Made by a program: the position numbers and the translations under genes
Shown here: one piece after another, positions 10,646-22,400 of the stretch
How positions within the stretch are numbered: the first letter of the stretch is position 1
Layout: every line of letters begins with the position of its first letter
NCBI GenBank assembly: GCA_027563935.2
Contig: JANVAS020000203.1
Location: 4,960,001-5,024,000, forward strand
Direction: 5' to 3'
Length of the DNA: 64,000 nucleotides
From: Costus lasius
Taxonomy: Eukaryota; Streptophyta; Magnoliopsida; Zingiberales; Costaceae
Notes under the pieces: generated by a model
What the model was told of the DNA's origin: nothing
Seen by the model: the letters and a program-made list of their open reading frames with translations, nothing else
Databases searched by the model: none

Positions 10646-11698
10646 ATGCTTGAAAATTTTATTTCAAATCAAAACCAATTTATGACAAGTCAAAATAAAG
10701 AAATTGAGGATCTTAAGGGAATAATAAGTCAACTTGCTTCTCGGGTAGAATCTTTAACTGCTAATTCTGAAATTTTGGAAACCCAGTTAGCACAACAAGC
10801 ATGTTTATTTGAGTTTGAAACTGAAGAACTTGATTTAGAAAAATCTCCCTTTGATTATGATTGTTTTGAGATTGAGCCTTATGTCAATATTAATGAATCT
10901 CACTCTGATTTTGATGATTGTAAAATTGATTCTTCTGATAAATTATTTGTAAAAAAGTTTGAGAAAATTGATTTTGAAAAATCCTCTTTTGATGAAATTG
11001 ATTCTTTTGATGTTGTATCATTTATGGTTAAACCTGATGAGTTTGATAAAGAGTTGGAAATTATAGACATTGATCAGCCCCACTTTTATTTTGGTGATAT
11101 TGCTGAGATTAATGATAAGTCTTTTGTGGTTGACTCTGATTCTATTGATTCTGATAAATCTCATTTTGATTTTTTGTATGATTCTGATTTTGATTCTTCT
11201 GATGATGAATTATTTGTGGAAAGACATAAGAAAATTGAACAGTCTCACTTTGATTTTGATGATAATTTTGAAATTGATAAGTTATTTGATAAAGGGATTG
11301 AGGAACTTGAAAAGGATTTGAATGAACCTCACTCTCGTGCTTTGCCCATATATGATATTCACTCTTCTGATGTATTTGAGAATTTATGCTTTATTGAGGA
11401 ATCTAATGAAAGACATAAAACTTATTGTGATGATTCAATGCTTATATCTTGTGATCAAAGTCCTATTGTAATTGAAGACATGAATTTGAAGAAAGGACTT
11501 ATGATTTTTCTCACTGACAAACATAGGAAGATCATTGAAAATTTTGATTTTGATTTCTGCATATTTAAGAAAGCCACTTTGATTGTGATTTATATGCAAT
11601 TCTGGATTTTTGGATTAGTGGCTAAACTTTTTGGACAAAGGAAATGCAGAAAATTGTTTGCTCCTTACTTTCGTACTGATTCACCTGCTTCACCATGA
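10646..11698 (+). CDS. Acidic FD-repeat protein of element E (function unknown)
   Basis: A 350-codon open frame. Residues 1-55 (NQNQFMTSQNKEIEDLKGI) look like a short coiled coil and resemble the stretch after the Gag knuckle of Athila/Tat elements. The rest, about residues 60-260, is very rich in Asp, Glu, Phe and Ser, with irregular repeats of the type KSPFDYD, ESHSDFDD, EKSSFDEID, QPHFYFGD, KSHFDFLYD and QSHFDFDD every 20-35 residues. No protease, RT or integrase motif is visible and no membrane segment or signal is clear. It is in frame with the gag-like piece ending at 10558, separated by one TGA. The frame has stayed open in an element whose LTRs have diverged, which hints at selection or at low stop-codon chance in this composition. 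I do not recognise a function; a Gag-tail spacer is possible. Confidence 0.55.
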   Translation: MLENFISNQNQFMTSQNKEIEDLKGIISQLASRVESLTANSEILETQLAQQACLFEFETEELDLEKSPFDYDCFEIEPYVNINESHSDFDDCKIDSSDKLFVKKFEKIDFEKSSFDEIDSFDVVSFMVKPDEFDKELEIIDIDQPHFYFGDIAEINDKSFVVDSDSIDSDKSHFDFLYDSDFDSSDDELFVERHKKIEQSHFDFDDNFEIDKLFDKGIEELEKDLNEPHSRALPIYDIHSSDVFENLCFIEESNERHKTYCDDSMLISCDQSPIVIEDMNLKKGLMIFLTDKHRKIIENFDFDFCIFKKATLIVIYMQFWIFGLVAKLFGQRKCRKLFAPYFRTDSPASP

Positions 11699-11854
11699 GA
11701 TTTGATTTTTGGTCAAGCTATGGACCTAAAATTAGCGCTTCTTGGGAGGCAACCCAAGCATTTTTACTTACCTTTGTTTCTTACATTTTAGTTTATTTTT
11801 TACAATTAATTTTTCTTCTCTTTTTGTAGGGGAAAGAAAGTTTTGGCGCAAATT

Positions 11855-12115
11855 ATTGCACTGCCGTAATCGAGTTTACGGTACCGTATTTTCGGTCCAT
11901 TTTTGACCCGAGTGTTTATTGCTTTTACGAAGGTACCGTAAGCAATTTTACGGTGTCGTAATTTGTGAATTTTGAATTTTTTTTTAAAAAAAATTCTGAC
12001 TGATTTTATGGCAGTACCGTAACCATGTTTACGGTACTGTATTGCCTGTATATTTTTGACCCAAGAATTTGTGTCAATTACGGCACTGCCGTAAAGAACT
12101 TGACGCCCGTAATTT
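11855..12115 (+). repeat. Array of TTACGG/CCGTAA palindromes
   Basis: About four units spaced 65-80 bp apart: CACTGCCGTAA with TACGGTACCGTA (11877-11888), AGGTACCGTAA with TTACGGTGTCGTAA (11931-11961), GGCAGTACCGTAA with TTTACGGTACTGTA (12010-12042), and TTACGGCACTGCCGTAA (12078-12094) with a CCCGTAA. The same motif pairs occur in both E LTRs. Confidence 0.75.
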
Positions 12116-13869
12116 TTGAACTGCAGTTTGCTTATTTGACTAGGTGTTTTCTCGCTGTGATTTTAAGAAACTGGAGTGCGAAAATTTTTGGTCCTTGGCA
12201 CAACATTGAAGTACTCATCTTTGTCTATCATCTAGATATTTTTTCTGAATTTTAAAGTCCATGGATCATTCAATAACACATAGCATCTTTTCGATTCTGA
12301 TTACTTTCTGCAGCAGTTTTCTTTTGACTATTCTGATTAGCACTTTTTCTGCAAGTTTTTAAGATGCTTAAATAACTTGAAACCCAAATTTTTCATATGG
12401 AATATGAAGAACATGTGTCGTTCTATCTCGTGGGTTAGTTATTTTCATGATTTTATTTTTTGATCATTTTAGGACACATGGCAACTTTTCGAATCTGATT
12501 AACTTTTTTGCAGTTTTTGCAGTTTTGTAATCTGAGTAGCCTTCTTTCTATTGATACCCTAAATTCCTGATAGATTTTTATCCTTTAATTCTCATACGTC
12601 TGAAAAGAACATATCTTATTCTACAACTTGGTTCTGTCCATTTTCTATTTGGATCATTAAATTTTATTTTAGGGTATGGCTAACTTTCATAAAAAATTCA
12701 AAAACTACTTGGTTTGCTTTCTACTTGTTATTACTTCTTTTGCCTCCAGATCTAGAAATCTTCAAGAGCAACTGTCTTCCACCTCTAGCCACCACTGCAT
12801 CTGCCTCTGACATCACTGTTTCTAGCCGTCGACACTGGATTATACCATCTACAGATTCTTACTTCTTCTACTGCCTCTATTTCTATTGATACTATTTATG
12901 GAGCAGACTCTTCATTTGTGACTCTGATTTTTTTTTTATGCAGCATTATTTCTAGCACCCACCAGCCGACGATCTCACATCCAGGACTATGGTCTCTAGC
13001 AGGCCACTAGAGATTGCTCACTCTACTGTCGGCATCATCATCATTGCTAGCAGCTTTTCGGCTAGCCTCTGTTCACTCTCTGCTTCTTGCCTACTCGACT
13101 CTTTCCACCGGCATCCTCTTCAAACCTCTGGCGACATCTCTGATTCTCCCTTGAGAGAATTATTTTTTATCATTATTATTTTTTGAGACTATTTTCAGAC
13201 TGAGCCTTATATACCTTAAATTTGCTGGTAAAATTTTCAAAAGGTACATCTTTGGACCTAGCAGCATCTGCCCCAACACTATTTTTGGACTGAGCCTTAT
13301 GTATTTTCAGTCATAGCTTGCCATATAGTTTTGTGAGTATTGCTTACACTTTCTTGTGATTATTTGATTTGATATGATTATCTACACTTTTCTTCTTTTA
13401 GATCTATCACTTTACATCCTTTGCATTGTTCGAGTCTTATGTAACTATACGGATATATCACTTTACATATTATGATTTTTTGAGTTTGATGCATCACACC
13501 TTTTGCATTGATTTTGACATATTTAGATGTTTAAAAATTTTTATAACTTGAATTCATGTGATGAGAGGTGTGTGAATTTTCTTTGATGATGAATGCGTTG
13601 ATGCATGTGATTAGGACTATACCTATTGTGTTGAATTTATTTCTCTAATACATATCTATCTTTTGAAATTTGACATTGGTTGATGCATGAAATTTTGGGT
13701 AGATGTGTTATTTGAGGAATAAGATCTAAAGGTGAAACTACTCCTTTAAATAAAATGAGCATATGAGTATGATTACTGAATTGATATCAATTGATCAACC
13801 TAGTAGATGTTTGATCTATTTTGCTATTTGTTGGGAAAGAAGAATCCAAGATCCATAAAAATAGTGAGA

Positions 13870-14020
13870 GACTCCCCTACTTGACACTATGTAAAATTGA
13901 TAGTGGTACCTAAGACATGGGTTGAAGTCTATGTAAAAATAATGAGAGAGAAAAAGAATAAGACTCCTCTACTTGGCACTGTGTAAAATTGACAGTGGTA
14001 CCGAAGAAAGAGTTGAAGTC
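13870..14020 (+). repeat. Direct repeat near the 3' end of E
   Basis: Two copies of about 60 bp, 13870-13929 and 13962-14020, run from GACTCCYCTACTTG through GTAAAATTGA and GTGGTACC to GTTGAAGTC. A related single copy lies on the opposite strand in element F at 30985-31047. Confidence 0.8.
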
Positions 14021-14378
14021 AAAATAAAAAAAAAGGTATGTATCTAAGTGGGTACATGCCATCCATGCAAAAACAACAAAATACATGAAAAAAAAATTTA
14101 TGTGTGGAAAAAGATCTTGGAAACCTAATTCCTGTAAACAAAAGCATAATAGATTTAAACTGAAATTGGGTGAAATCATGAGATTAAAAATTCTATTTAT
14201 TATACAAGTTGCAAAGTTTTATTTGATTGAGACATAGATCTAGAGGGTTAAGTTCTAAGAATGATGTGTTTATTTGAAATTTTGTGAAACAATTGGTGGA
14301 AATTTTTTGTTGGTGATTGTATTTTAGAAATTTATTCCTCATGAGAAAGTCTATGCCTATGATCAATTTTTGGTTTTT

Positions 14379-14413
14379 GCTTGAGGACAAGCAAGGTTTG
14401 AGCCTTATGTGTT
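14379..14413 (+). other. Pre-LTR motif and polypurine region of E
   Basis: GCTTGAGGACAAGCAAGG followed by a short purine-rich stretch directly before the 3' LTR. Confidence 0.65.
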
Positions 14414-16076
14414 TGATGACACCAAAATTCATAGTATATTTTGTGTCATTTTGTGTGTCTTTTTGTGTCATATTTATGCTCTTTTGCTTGTTTTTAAGCC
14501 TTATTTATCAAATATTATGGAATCTACACAATTTCTTGTTTTTCATGAATTTTAGGTAAAAAGTGCTATATTTTGATGGATTTTGAAGGATTTGACACGA
14601 ATGGATTCAGAAGGTCGAAACGAAGCCGCCCGCGAATTTTCAGGCAAATCGGAGCAAGTTCAAAAATTACACCCCCATGTGTAAAGAACTTTAAGGTACC
14701 ATAATGAAAATAACGGCAAAGCCATAAAGAACTTTAAGATACTGTAATTTGGACCCAGAATTCACCCGAGAAATTTCAGACATTACGGCACTGCCGTAAA
14801 GATTGTTACGGTCGTAATTTCCAATCAAAAACGCGATTTTTATGGATCTGAATCTTGCGCGGACCATAACTTTTGATCCAGAGAATTAAGATCCGAAAGA
14901 TGTTACGGACTCGTCTTTAAGAGGAGAAGACGCACGACGTGGAAGCCCAAATTTTTATCCACTATCGAGGGAGCAATCAATAGAGAGGCATCTATTGACC
15001 TCGGGCAGAGAGGCGTAGAGGGCACCTCAGGCCGTGATTTTCACGCATAAGCTTTGCATAGAGGAGAGGAGGTCACACCAGAAGTTTCAGAGCAAAAGGA
15101 GTTCAATCAGAGGAGAAATCAACAAAACACCGTGCGCCACCGCTGTTCGTTGCAGATTACAGCCGTAAAAACCTTTACGGCCGTATCGCAATGTGTTCTC
15201 TACCTCTGTTTTGATTTCCTTTACCATGGATTATTGTACCTCTTCTTCCGTGCACGCTTAAACATACTTTGGGACATGCGGGTGTAATCCCCTTGATTTT
15301 TAATGATTAGATAAACTATTATTTTCGTCATGATAATCCATTTGCGATAATTCTACTTATGTGATGAATTGTCTTTAATTCTCCTTAGATTTTACTGTCA
15401 TGCATGTTTTAGAGTTTTCGCAATGAGACTGAAAGGTGATTTGCTTGAGAACTTGGAACCCTAGAATCTTATTTCTTGATTTTAGCAGTCTTATTGCCAT
15501 GCATGGTAATATGAATCTAGGGTTGAGTTACTGTGTTAAACATTGATAGATCTTGCACGAAAGTGAAGATCGGTCTGTTGGAAAACCCTAGGTAGAACCT
15601 GTGTTGAGACTCGGATGCACGAAAGTGATCCTTGAGATTCCACTTGTGATGATCAACAAAGAACTCGGATGCACGAAAGTGATCCTGAGCTCTTTGGTTG
15701 ATGGTTTACTTATTTACAGCATTGGGATAAATCTTATGCGAAAGCGAGGATTGGTCCCTGCATGATTGTCTGCATGAAAGTGAGATAATCCTTTTATGAA
15801 GTAAATTAAGTCTTTATTATGATAGGATTTGATTGATGACCTTTTATTATATCTAATCATTGAAATTAAGGTGGATGAAACCCTAGTCCCAGTTTATCTC
15901 TCTGATTATTTTCCTGTGTGTTTATTGTTTATTCGCATCATACTCGGTTTGCTTAGCTAGTAAGAATACAACTATTTGGTACTTAACACGTAGGTCTCTA
16001 TGGGATCGATATTTTCTTTATTACTTCGAGTATCCATGCACTTGCGGACACTACAAGTTTAGGGACAATAAGTTTT
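14414..16076 (+). repeat. 3' LTR of element E
   Basis: Copy of the LTR at 8276-9926 with scattered substitutions and indels. It keeps the palindrome (14783-14799) and the CGAAAGTG motif series. Confidence 0.88.
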
Positions 16077-17717
16077 GTATGTTATCTGACTTAGCACTTG
16101 GAGTTTCAAAAACTCTCACACCTGCCCCATAGGTGATGTCCACTAAGTCATTCATCACAAGACATTTCCCAATCATCTATTCACCAAGTGAAGGATCGGG
16201 ATATCATCTTTGATGATCTGTATGTCCCCAACATACAAGACCAGATATGTCATCAAACTCCCTCTGCACTCAGGCACCATAGGATGAAGATTCTCTGCAT
16301 TGAGTTCGGAGTTATCCATAAGTCAAAACCAAATGAATCTCTTCGACCTATACAGCCTGAGTGTTCTGAGCCTCAAGTTACCCACAACCTATATAACTGG
16401 CTCAGATTCCATCTTTGACCAAGTGTATCAAATGGCTGACCCTGGACTACATCCAAGTCATACTTCCTCCCACTAGCCTTTTTCATGAGAAAAACTTTCT
16501 CGAGAAAATTAGCACTATGAGCAGCAACCAAGTTGCTCTCTTGTGGGATCATGGAAGTAGCATTCGCAACGGATACCCCATACACAAATGCATTAGATAT
16601 GGAACATCTCTCAGTGTTCAGGAAAAACTATTCATTTTTGCACAATCTTTAACAAGGAGTAACATGACTCAACCTGTATTGAATCATGCCAAGCACAACT
16701 TGATTCCTCCGTTTAGACACTCTCCCTTAAAAAAGGAGTTCTAGAAGGAGTGAGCTATGAGAAAACTCATACTCATCAGGATAATCATAAACTATGCATC
16801 AAGTTCTTTCCAACAAGTCAGAAAGCTCTTTATGGATCTATTAAGCTAGTTTCCTTTATTCATATATGTCAGATATGTCTGTAAAGGACTAATACCCTAT
16901 CTTTGGCTTACTTATTAAACCTGTTCACACACACTAAAGTATATGAGGTCCAACAAGTCTCTTAATCTTCCACTTCTAAAAAGTGAAGAGCATCACTGTT
17001 GTTGTCTGTAGCAAACAAGGCTCGTTCGAGTCTAGCTCTCAAAAGAGGTAGATCCAACTCATTCTCCTGAAAAGAGATTTAATCCACAAATTCATTCGCA
17101 TGGAGATAGTGAATGAGGTTCTTGTTTTACAATGCCCAAACAACAATGCCAAAGATAGGTACAGAACCACTTAATTTAATCCATATATTATGTTACTCAT
17201 AGAACTTCACATATAGATAGAACATGAAGATATTGAAGTTCCAACAAAGTCTTGACCCCAGAGAGAGTGAGGTTTCCTACAACTCTGGCAGCAATAGATG
17301 CTCCAACTAGTAGGTTAGTCTCTTTACGTCAGCACTGCCCTATTTCTGTTGAGCACAAAGACACTTTTGCAAGTATTAGTCTCATCATGCGGTAGGACAT
17401 ACCCATGTGTCAGAAATAGACAACTAGACTTTAGTAACATAATTACCTAAGCCAGGAGACGAAGGGCTACTTCTCTTCTCCTTGTTTTGAGGTTGCTAGC
17501 AATCACTCTCGAGCACCTTATCACCTGCACCCTTTTTTCATCTTTAATGTGTTGGACAAGCCCTAAGGCTTTCCTTTGCATTATAGGACTGCTTTAGAGG
17601 TTATAGCTTTCTATTCTAACTTGTCCCTTAAAGAGCTATTTTAGAATATCTAAAATATGATCAGCTCAACACGTTGCTTTCGCAACTCAGGTGACATGCT
17701 AGCTTTAGACAAGCTAC
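16077..17717 (-). pseudogene. Element H, decayed gag-protease-integrase-RT segment
   Basis: This continues element H after the E insertion. On the minus strand the order is gag zinc-knuckle area (near 17500), protease area (an AARVVGN-like trace of RVGNGARVAAVAVG near 17260-17290), integrase, the integrase-RT linker (FLEKVFLMKKASGRKYDLD, about 16465-16520; compare FLEKEFLLQEASGREIKLD in family 1), then RT. The RT box reads LVLYVGDI at 16224-16245, so the catalytic YVDD has become YVGD. The linker and the YVGD box lie only about 230 bp apart, so most of the RT N-terminus is deleted. Stops and frameshifts occur throughout. It is cut at 17718 by copy A, and gag resumes at 26787. Confidence 0.75.
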
Positions 17718-19390
17718 TGAAAGAACCCCTAAATAAGGGGGGCGAAACCCTAGATAGGCGCATGTAATTTTTAAAGCAACGGAAAGGAGGGTTTCTAGGA
17801 CCTTTGATGCATGTATTATTATCAACTTAAAAACCGATTGCACAAGAGATAAAATCATACCATTGCCATCGGTTTGATGGTGTCTTAGAATCAAAGACGC
17901 AAGTGCCTCTTCTCCTTAGATGACGCACACAATGAGAAGGCGACTACTTCCTTGGCGACTTTGTGCTAGCAAATCTTCAAGGAGTCCTTCGTATGGGAAA
18001 TGAGAGAGAGCTTGCTTGTTTTTCTTCTCGACTCTTCAAGGCGTGAAGAATAATGATCAACACGAGAGGAGGCGACGAGAATAGAGAGGAGGCCACACGA
18101 TATGCGCTCCACACAAGACATGGAGACGTGGTTGCTAAAAATAGCCAACCTCACTCTTTCATGCGATCATGTGTTCATGCATTTAACCAATCGCATTTTC
18201 CTCTCTTCTTTGAATTGAACCAAGCGCTCATCCATGAGCCGGTTCACTTAAGTTTGATTCAATAACCAAATAAACCAAGCAATCAGTCCAGACCACAATA
18301 AACACTTAAGTTCTTGATCTGACCGTCAATCTCTCGATGCTCCTGATCTGACCGATCTAGCATCCAATCTCTCGATCAAAGCTTACCGATCTCAAGCCCT
18401 AATCAATCAAACATGATTAGACCAGATCTCACTTACAATCAGAGATTAAATCCCTTTAAACTGAACCCGAACAATTCAGTCCACACGATCTGACTTAAGT
18501 AAGCCATATCATCAAATTGTGCGACCCTGAGGGTTTCCTCTAAATGTCGGTAACGATAATTCTCATTATCACGATCAGTGAGGGGTATCTAGCAACACAT
18601 CACTGTCTCCCGATATAAAGGAAAGAGTCTTCCAAGACTACACCCAAACCATAGCACAAGTGTGAATCAATTCACAAGGCATGCATATTTCCTTTGCCAC
18701 TGGATGTTCTTATTGGACAAGCCTGTCAAGCTTGTAACTCCAATTTGATGTGCATGATTAGATCAGATGAACACAGTCACCTGGGTATGGCCATACACTT
18801 TCTCAATCATCTCATCCAGGGGGCCCCTTTAGAACATCACACTCCTTAAACAAGGAGACGGCAATCCTATGTCTATCACTAGTGCCCTAACCTGATTCAA
18901 GCTCACCATCCAAGATAGTCTATAATCATTATGTTTCAAATGATATTGAACTACCTCAAAACAATGGCAATCATCATTTAGATAACACAAGTGATCTCAA
19001 GTCAGAGGAAATGTGCCACTTGTCACATTCAAGGAATATTCACATTGTGACAAACAATTGAACATCCTAGTAGGGTCTGTCCAGTACATCCAATGTACCC
19101 ATGAGTCTACATCTTATTCCATGCTCGAAGCATCCTATAAGATTAGAACACATATTAGTCTTGACCATATCAAGGCTGTCTCATGTTCACCAAGATATAT
19201 CGACTAAGGACATAATTGCATGTCAGCCCAGCTGAACAGCTTTGAGACATTATTCAGAAGAACATATATTGCAGCAGACAATGTAACTAACTGAATAACA
19301 ACCATGCCTTTATAAACATAACAGTTTATTACATGATACTGATACATTCCCATAGGCCTCAAACATTAGCCTTAAGGGCATACCCCAACA
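17718..19390 (-). repeat. 3' LTR of copy A
   Basis: Sense strand runs TGTTGGGGTATGCC to GGGGTTCTTTCA. The palindrome GTATGGCCATAC lies at 18785-18796. Confidence 0.96.
18555..18570 (-). other. LTR hairpin of A (3' LTR), GAGA loop
   Basis: Sense strand GATAAT-GAGA-ATTATC. The closing pair is T-A where the other copies have C-G, a compensatory change. Confidence 0.65.
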
Positions 19391-19401
19391 ATCTCCCACT
19401 T
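19391..19401 (-). other. Polypurine tract of A
   Basis: Sense AAGTGGGAGAT abuts the 3' LTR and is identical in B and D. Confidence 0.85.
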
Positions 19402-19410
19402 GCACTTAAT

Positions 19411-22400
19411 CTAATGGTTGAGAAATCTCAAACCCATATTATTACAGTGCTTCTCATGCTTCTGCTGCGCCAGAGGCTTGGTAAGCGGGTCAGCCAGATT
19501 GTCATCTGTATGAACCTTGCAGATTTTGATCTCGCCACGATCTATGATCTCCCTGATCAAATGAAACCGTCTCTGTATGTGCTTGGACTTCTGGTGCGAC
19601 CGTGGTTCCTTTGCTTGTGCAATTGCTCCAGTGTTATCACAGAAGATAACCAAAGGATCTGCACTCGAAGGAACGACACCAAGTTCTCTCACGAACTTAC
19701 GAATCCACACTGCCTCCTTGGATGCTTCCGAGGCTGCAACATACTCGGCTTCTGTTGTGGAATCAGCAACAGTTGACTGTTTGAAACTCTTCCACACCAC
19801 TGCACCTCCATTAAAGCTAAAAACATAGCCTGATTGCGATCGGAAATCATCCTGGTCAGACTGGAACGAAGTGTCAGTATATCCTTCAATACTGAGTTCT
19901 TCCTGACCACCATATATCAAGAACATATCTTTGGTCCTCCGCAGATATTTTAAAATATTCTTGACTGCAATCCAGTGCGCCATACCTGGATTACCTTGGA
20001 AACGACTGGTCACGCTTAACCCGTAAGCGACGTCTGGGCGAGTACACAACATCGCATACATAATGGAACCAATAGCCGAAGCATAAGGCGTATTGTCCAT
20101 TTCATCTTTCTCAGTCTGTGTTTGTGGACACTGACTCTTCGAAAGATTCAGACCATGTCTGACTGGAAGATATCCTCGTTTAGAATTCTCTAAATGAAAT
20201 CTCTCCAGGACCTTATCGATGTAAGTACTCTGGCACAGCCCGAGAAGCCTCTTAGATCTATCCCTGTAGATCTTCACACCTAATACATAGGCTGCTTCTC
20301 CTAAATCTTTCATCTGGAAACATTTCCTCAGCCATGCTTTAACAGCATGCATTTCAGGAATGTCATTTCCAATGATCAAGATGTCATCGACGTAGAGGAC
20401 TAGAAAAGTAATTACGCTCCCACTAAACCTCTTATATACACACGGGTCATCCTCGTTCTTGATGAAACCAAATTCGGTGACTGATTCATCAAAACGAATA
20501 TTCCAGCTTCTAGATGCTTGCTTAAGTCCATAAATAGACTTCTTTAACTTGCATATCTTATGACGATCTGCTGGATTAGTGAAACCCTCTGGTTGTGTCA
20601 TGTACACATCCTCATCCAGATTTCCATTAAGGAAAGCTGTTTTCACATCCATCTGCCAGATCTCATAATCATAGTATGCAGCTATCGCGAAAAGAATCCG
20701 AATAGACTTAAACATGGCTACAGGTGAGAAAGTTTCATCATAATCTATCCCGTAGATTTGTTTGAAACCTTTCGCAACTAGCCTGCCTTTATAGGTAACT
20801 ACGTTACCATCCATGTCAATCTTCTTCTTGAAGATCCATTTACAGCCTATAGGGATAACTCCCGGAGGCGGATCAACCAAATCCCAAACTTGGTTATCTG
20901 ACATGGAGTCCATCTCGGCGCGCATAGCTTCAAGCCATCTCGCTGACTCCGGTCCACTGACCGCATCCGCATAAGTGAGGGGTTCATCATGATCAATGAT
21001 GTAGACTCCGTCATAGCGCTCAGGCTGTCGACGGATCCTTCCCGATCTTCGCGGTTCCCGTGATATCTGAGCCTCAGGTTGTTCAATAACCTGTTCTACC
21101 GGCTCAGGCTCATCCAACTCTGCTTGGTCACTTTGTCCTTCTTCTGGATTCTCATCCAGCTTTATTTCTCTCCCACTGGCCTCTTGCAGAAGAAACTCCT
21201 TCTCAAGAAATATGGCCGTCCGAGCAACAAAAACCTTGTTCTCCTTGGGATCGTAGAAATAATAACCCTTAGTTTCCTTAGGGTAACCGACAAAGATACA
21301 TTTGTCAGATCTGCTCTCTAGTTTCCCAGAGGCGAGCTTTTTGACATAAGCCTCGCAGCCCCAGATCCTGATAAATGTCAAGCTCGGCTGTTTCCCATAC
21401 CATAACTCATATGGAGTCTTAGAAACTGCCTTGGATGGCACTCGGTTTAGTACCTTTGCAGCTGTTTCCAGCGCAAAACCCCAAAAGGAGTATGGAAGAG
21501 TAGCCTGACTCATCATAGAACGAACCATATCAAGTAACGTTCTATTTCTCCTCTCGGACACACCATTCCATTGCGGTGTTCCTGGCGGAGTGAGCTGTGA
21601 GATAATCCCACACTCCTTCAGATAGTCAGTAAACGTATGACTCAAGTATTCACCACCTCGATCTGAGCGAAGTGCCTTGATATTTCGGCCTAGCTGATTT
21701 TGTACTTCATTCTTGAACTCTTTGAACTTGTCAAAAGATTCACTCTTATGTCTCATCAGATAGACATAGCCATACCTACTGAAATCATCAGTAAAGGTAA
21801 TGAAGTACTGATAGCCACCTCTGGCATGTTTACTAAATGGCCCACACACATCACTGTGTATAAGGTCAAGTAAACCTGAAGCCCTTTGACCTTTATGAGG
21901 AAAAGGTGACTTCGTCATTTTACCCATCAAACAAGCCTTGCATGTATCAATCTCCTTATAGGAGAATGATCCCAGCAGTCCATTATCATGCAACCGCTTA
22001 ATGCGTTTCTCGTTAATATGGCCTAAACGACTATGCCATAACAAGGTGCTGTCATCAGCATACTTGGCTTTCTTAATATCAATTTGCTGTATCGAACATT
22101 CCATGTCCAACATGAATAACCCATTGCTAATTGAACCAGTTGCATAAACAATATTATCTAAAGATAAAACACACTTTGAAATATTGCATTCAAAGGAAAA
22201 TCCCTTCCTGACAAGAGCAGGAATGGAGATAATATTTTTAGTAATACTGGGAACAAAATAACAATTGTCTAGTTCCAATACAATGCCAGATGGTAAAGAA
22301 ATGAAGTAGTCTCCTACAGCAACAGCAGCAACCCGTGCTCCGTTTCCAACGCGTAGGTCCACCTCATGCTGTCCCACCTGCCTTCTTCTCTTGAGTTCCT

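Larger units (their letters stand above)
11699..14413 (+). other. 3' noncoding internal region of element E
   Basis: No coding frame is convincing in 2.7 kb. It starts with GCGCTTCTTGGGAGGCAACC (11736-11755), a sequence commonly seen after the genes of Athila/Tat elements, then the palindrome array at 11855-12115, AT-rich filler, a direct repeat at 13870-14020, and the GCTTGAGGACAAGCAA motif before the 3' LTR. The pol genes expected here in a full element are absent. Confidence 0.7.
8276..16076 (+). mobile_element. Non-autonomous Gypsy element E, TSD GTATG
   Basis: Two LTRs of 1,651 and 1,663 bp start TGATGACACCAAAATTC and end ...AAGTTTT. The duplication GTATG lies at 8271-8275 and 16077-16081. 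An Asp-tRNA-like primer site follows the left LTR directly, and GCTTGAGGACAAGCAA (14379-14394) precedes the right one; both are typical of Athila/Tat Gypsy elements. The internal 4.5 kb has a short gag-like zinc knuckle and an acidic frame but no protease, RT or integrase, so it must rely on another element's enzymes. The LTRs differ by indels and many substitutions, so it is older than A and B. Confidence 0.88.

Noticed and set aside
12989..13186. Possible small gene in the 3' region of E
   Set aside because: 65 codons of Ser-rich sequence with no conserved motif in a noncoding part of the element.
19333..19776. 147-codon plus-strand frame opposite the RNase H of copy A (similar ones at 40405-40878 and 46105-46419)
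   Set aside because: It lies antisense to conserved RNase H coding sequence and recurs wherever that sequence occurs. It is a shadow frame.
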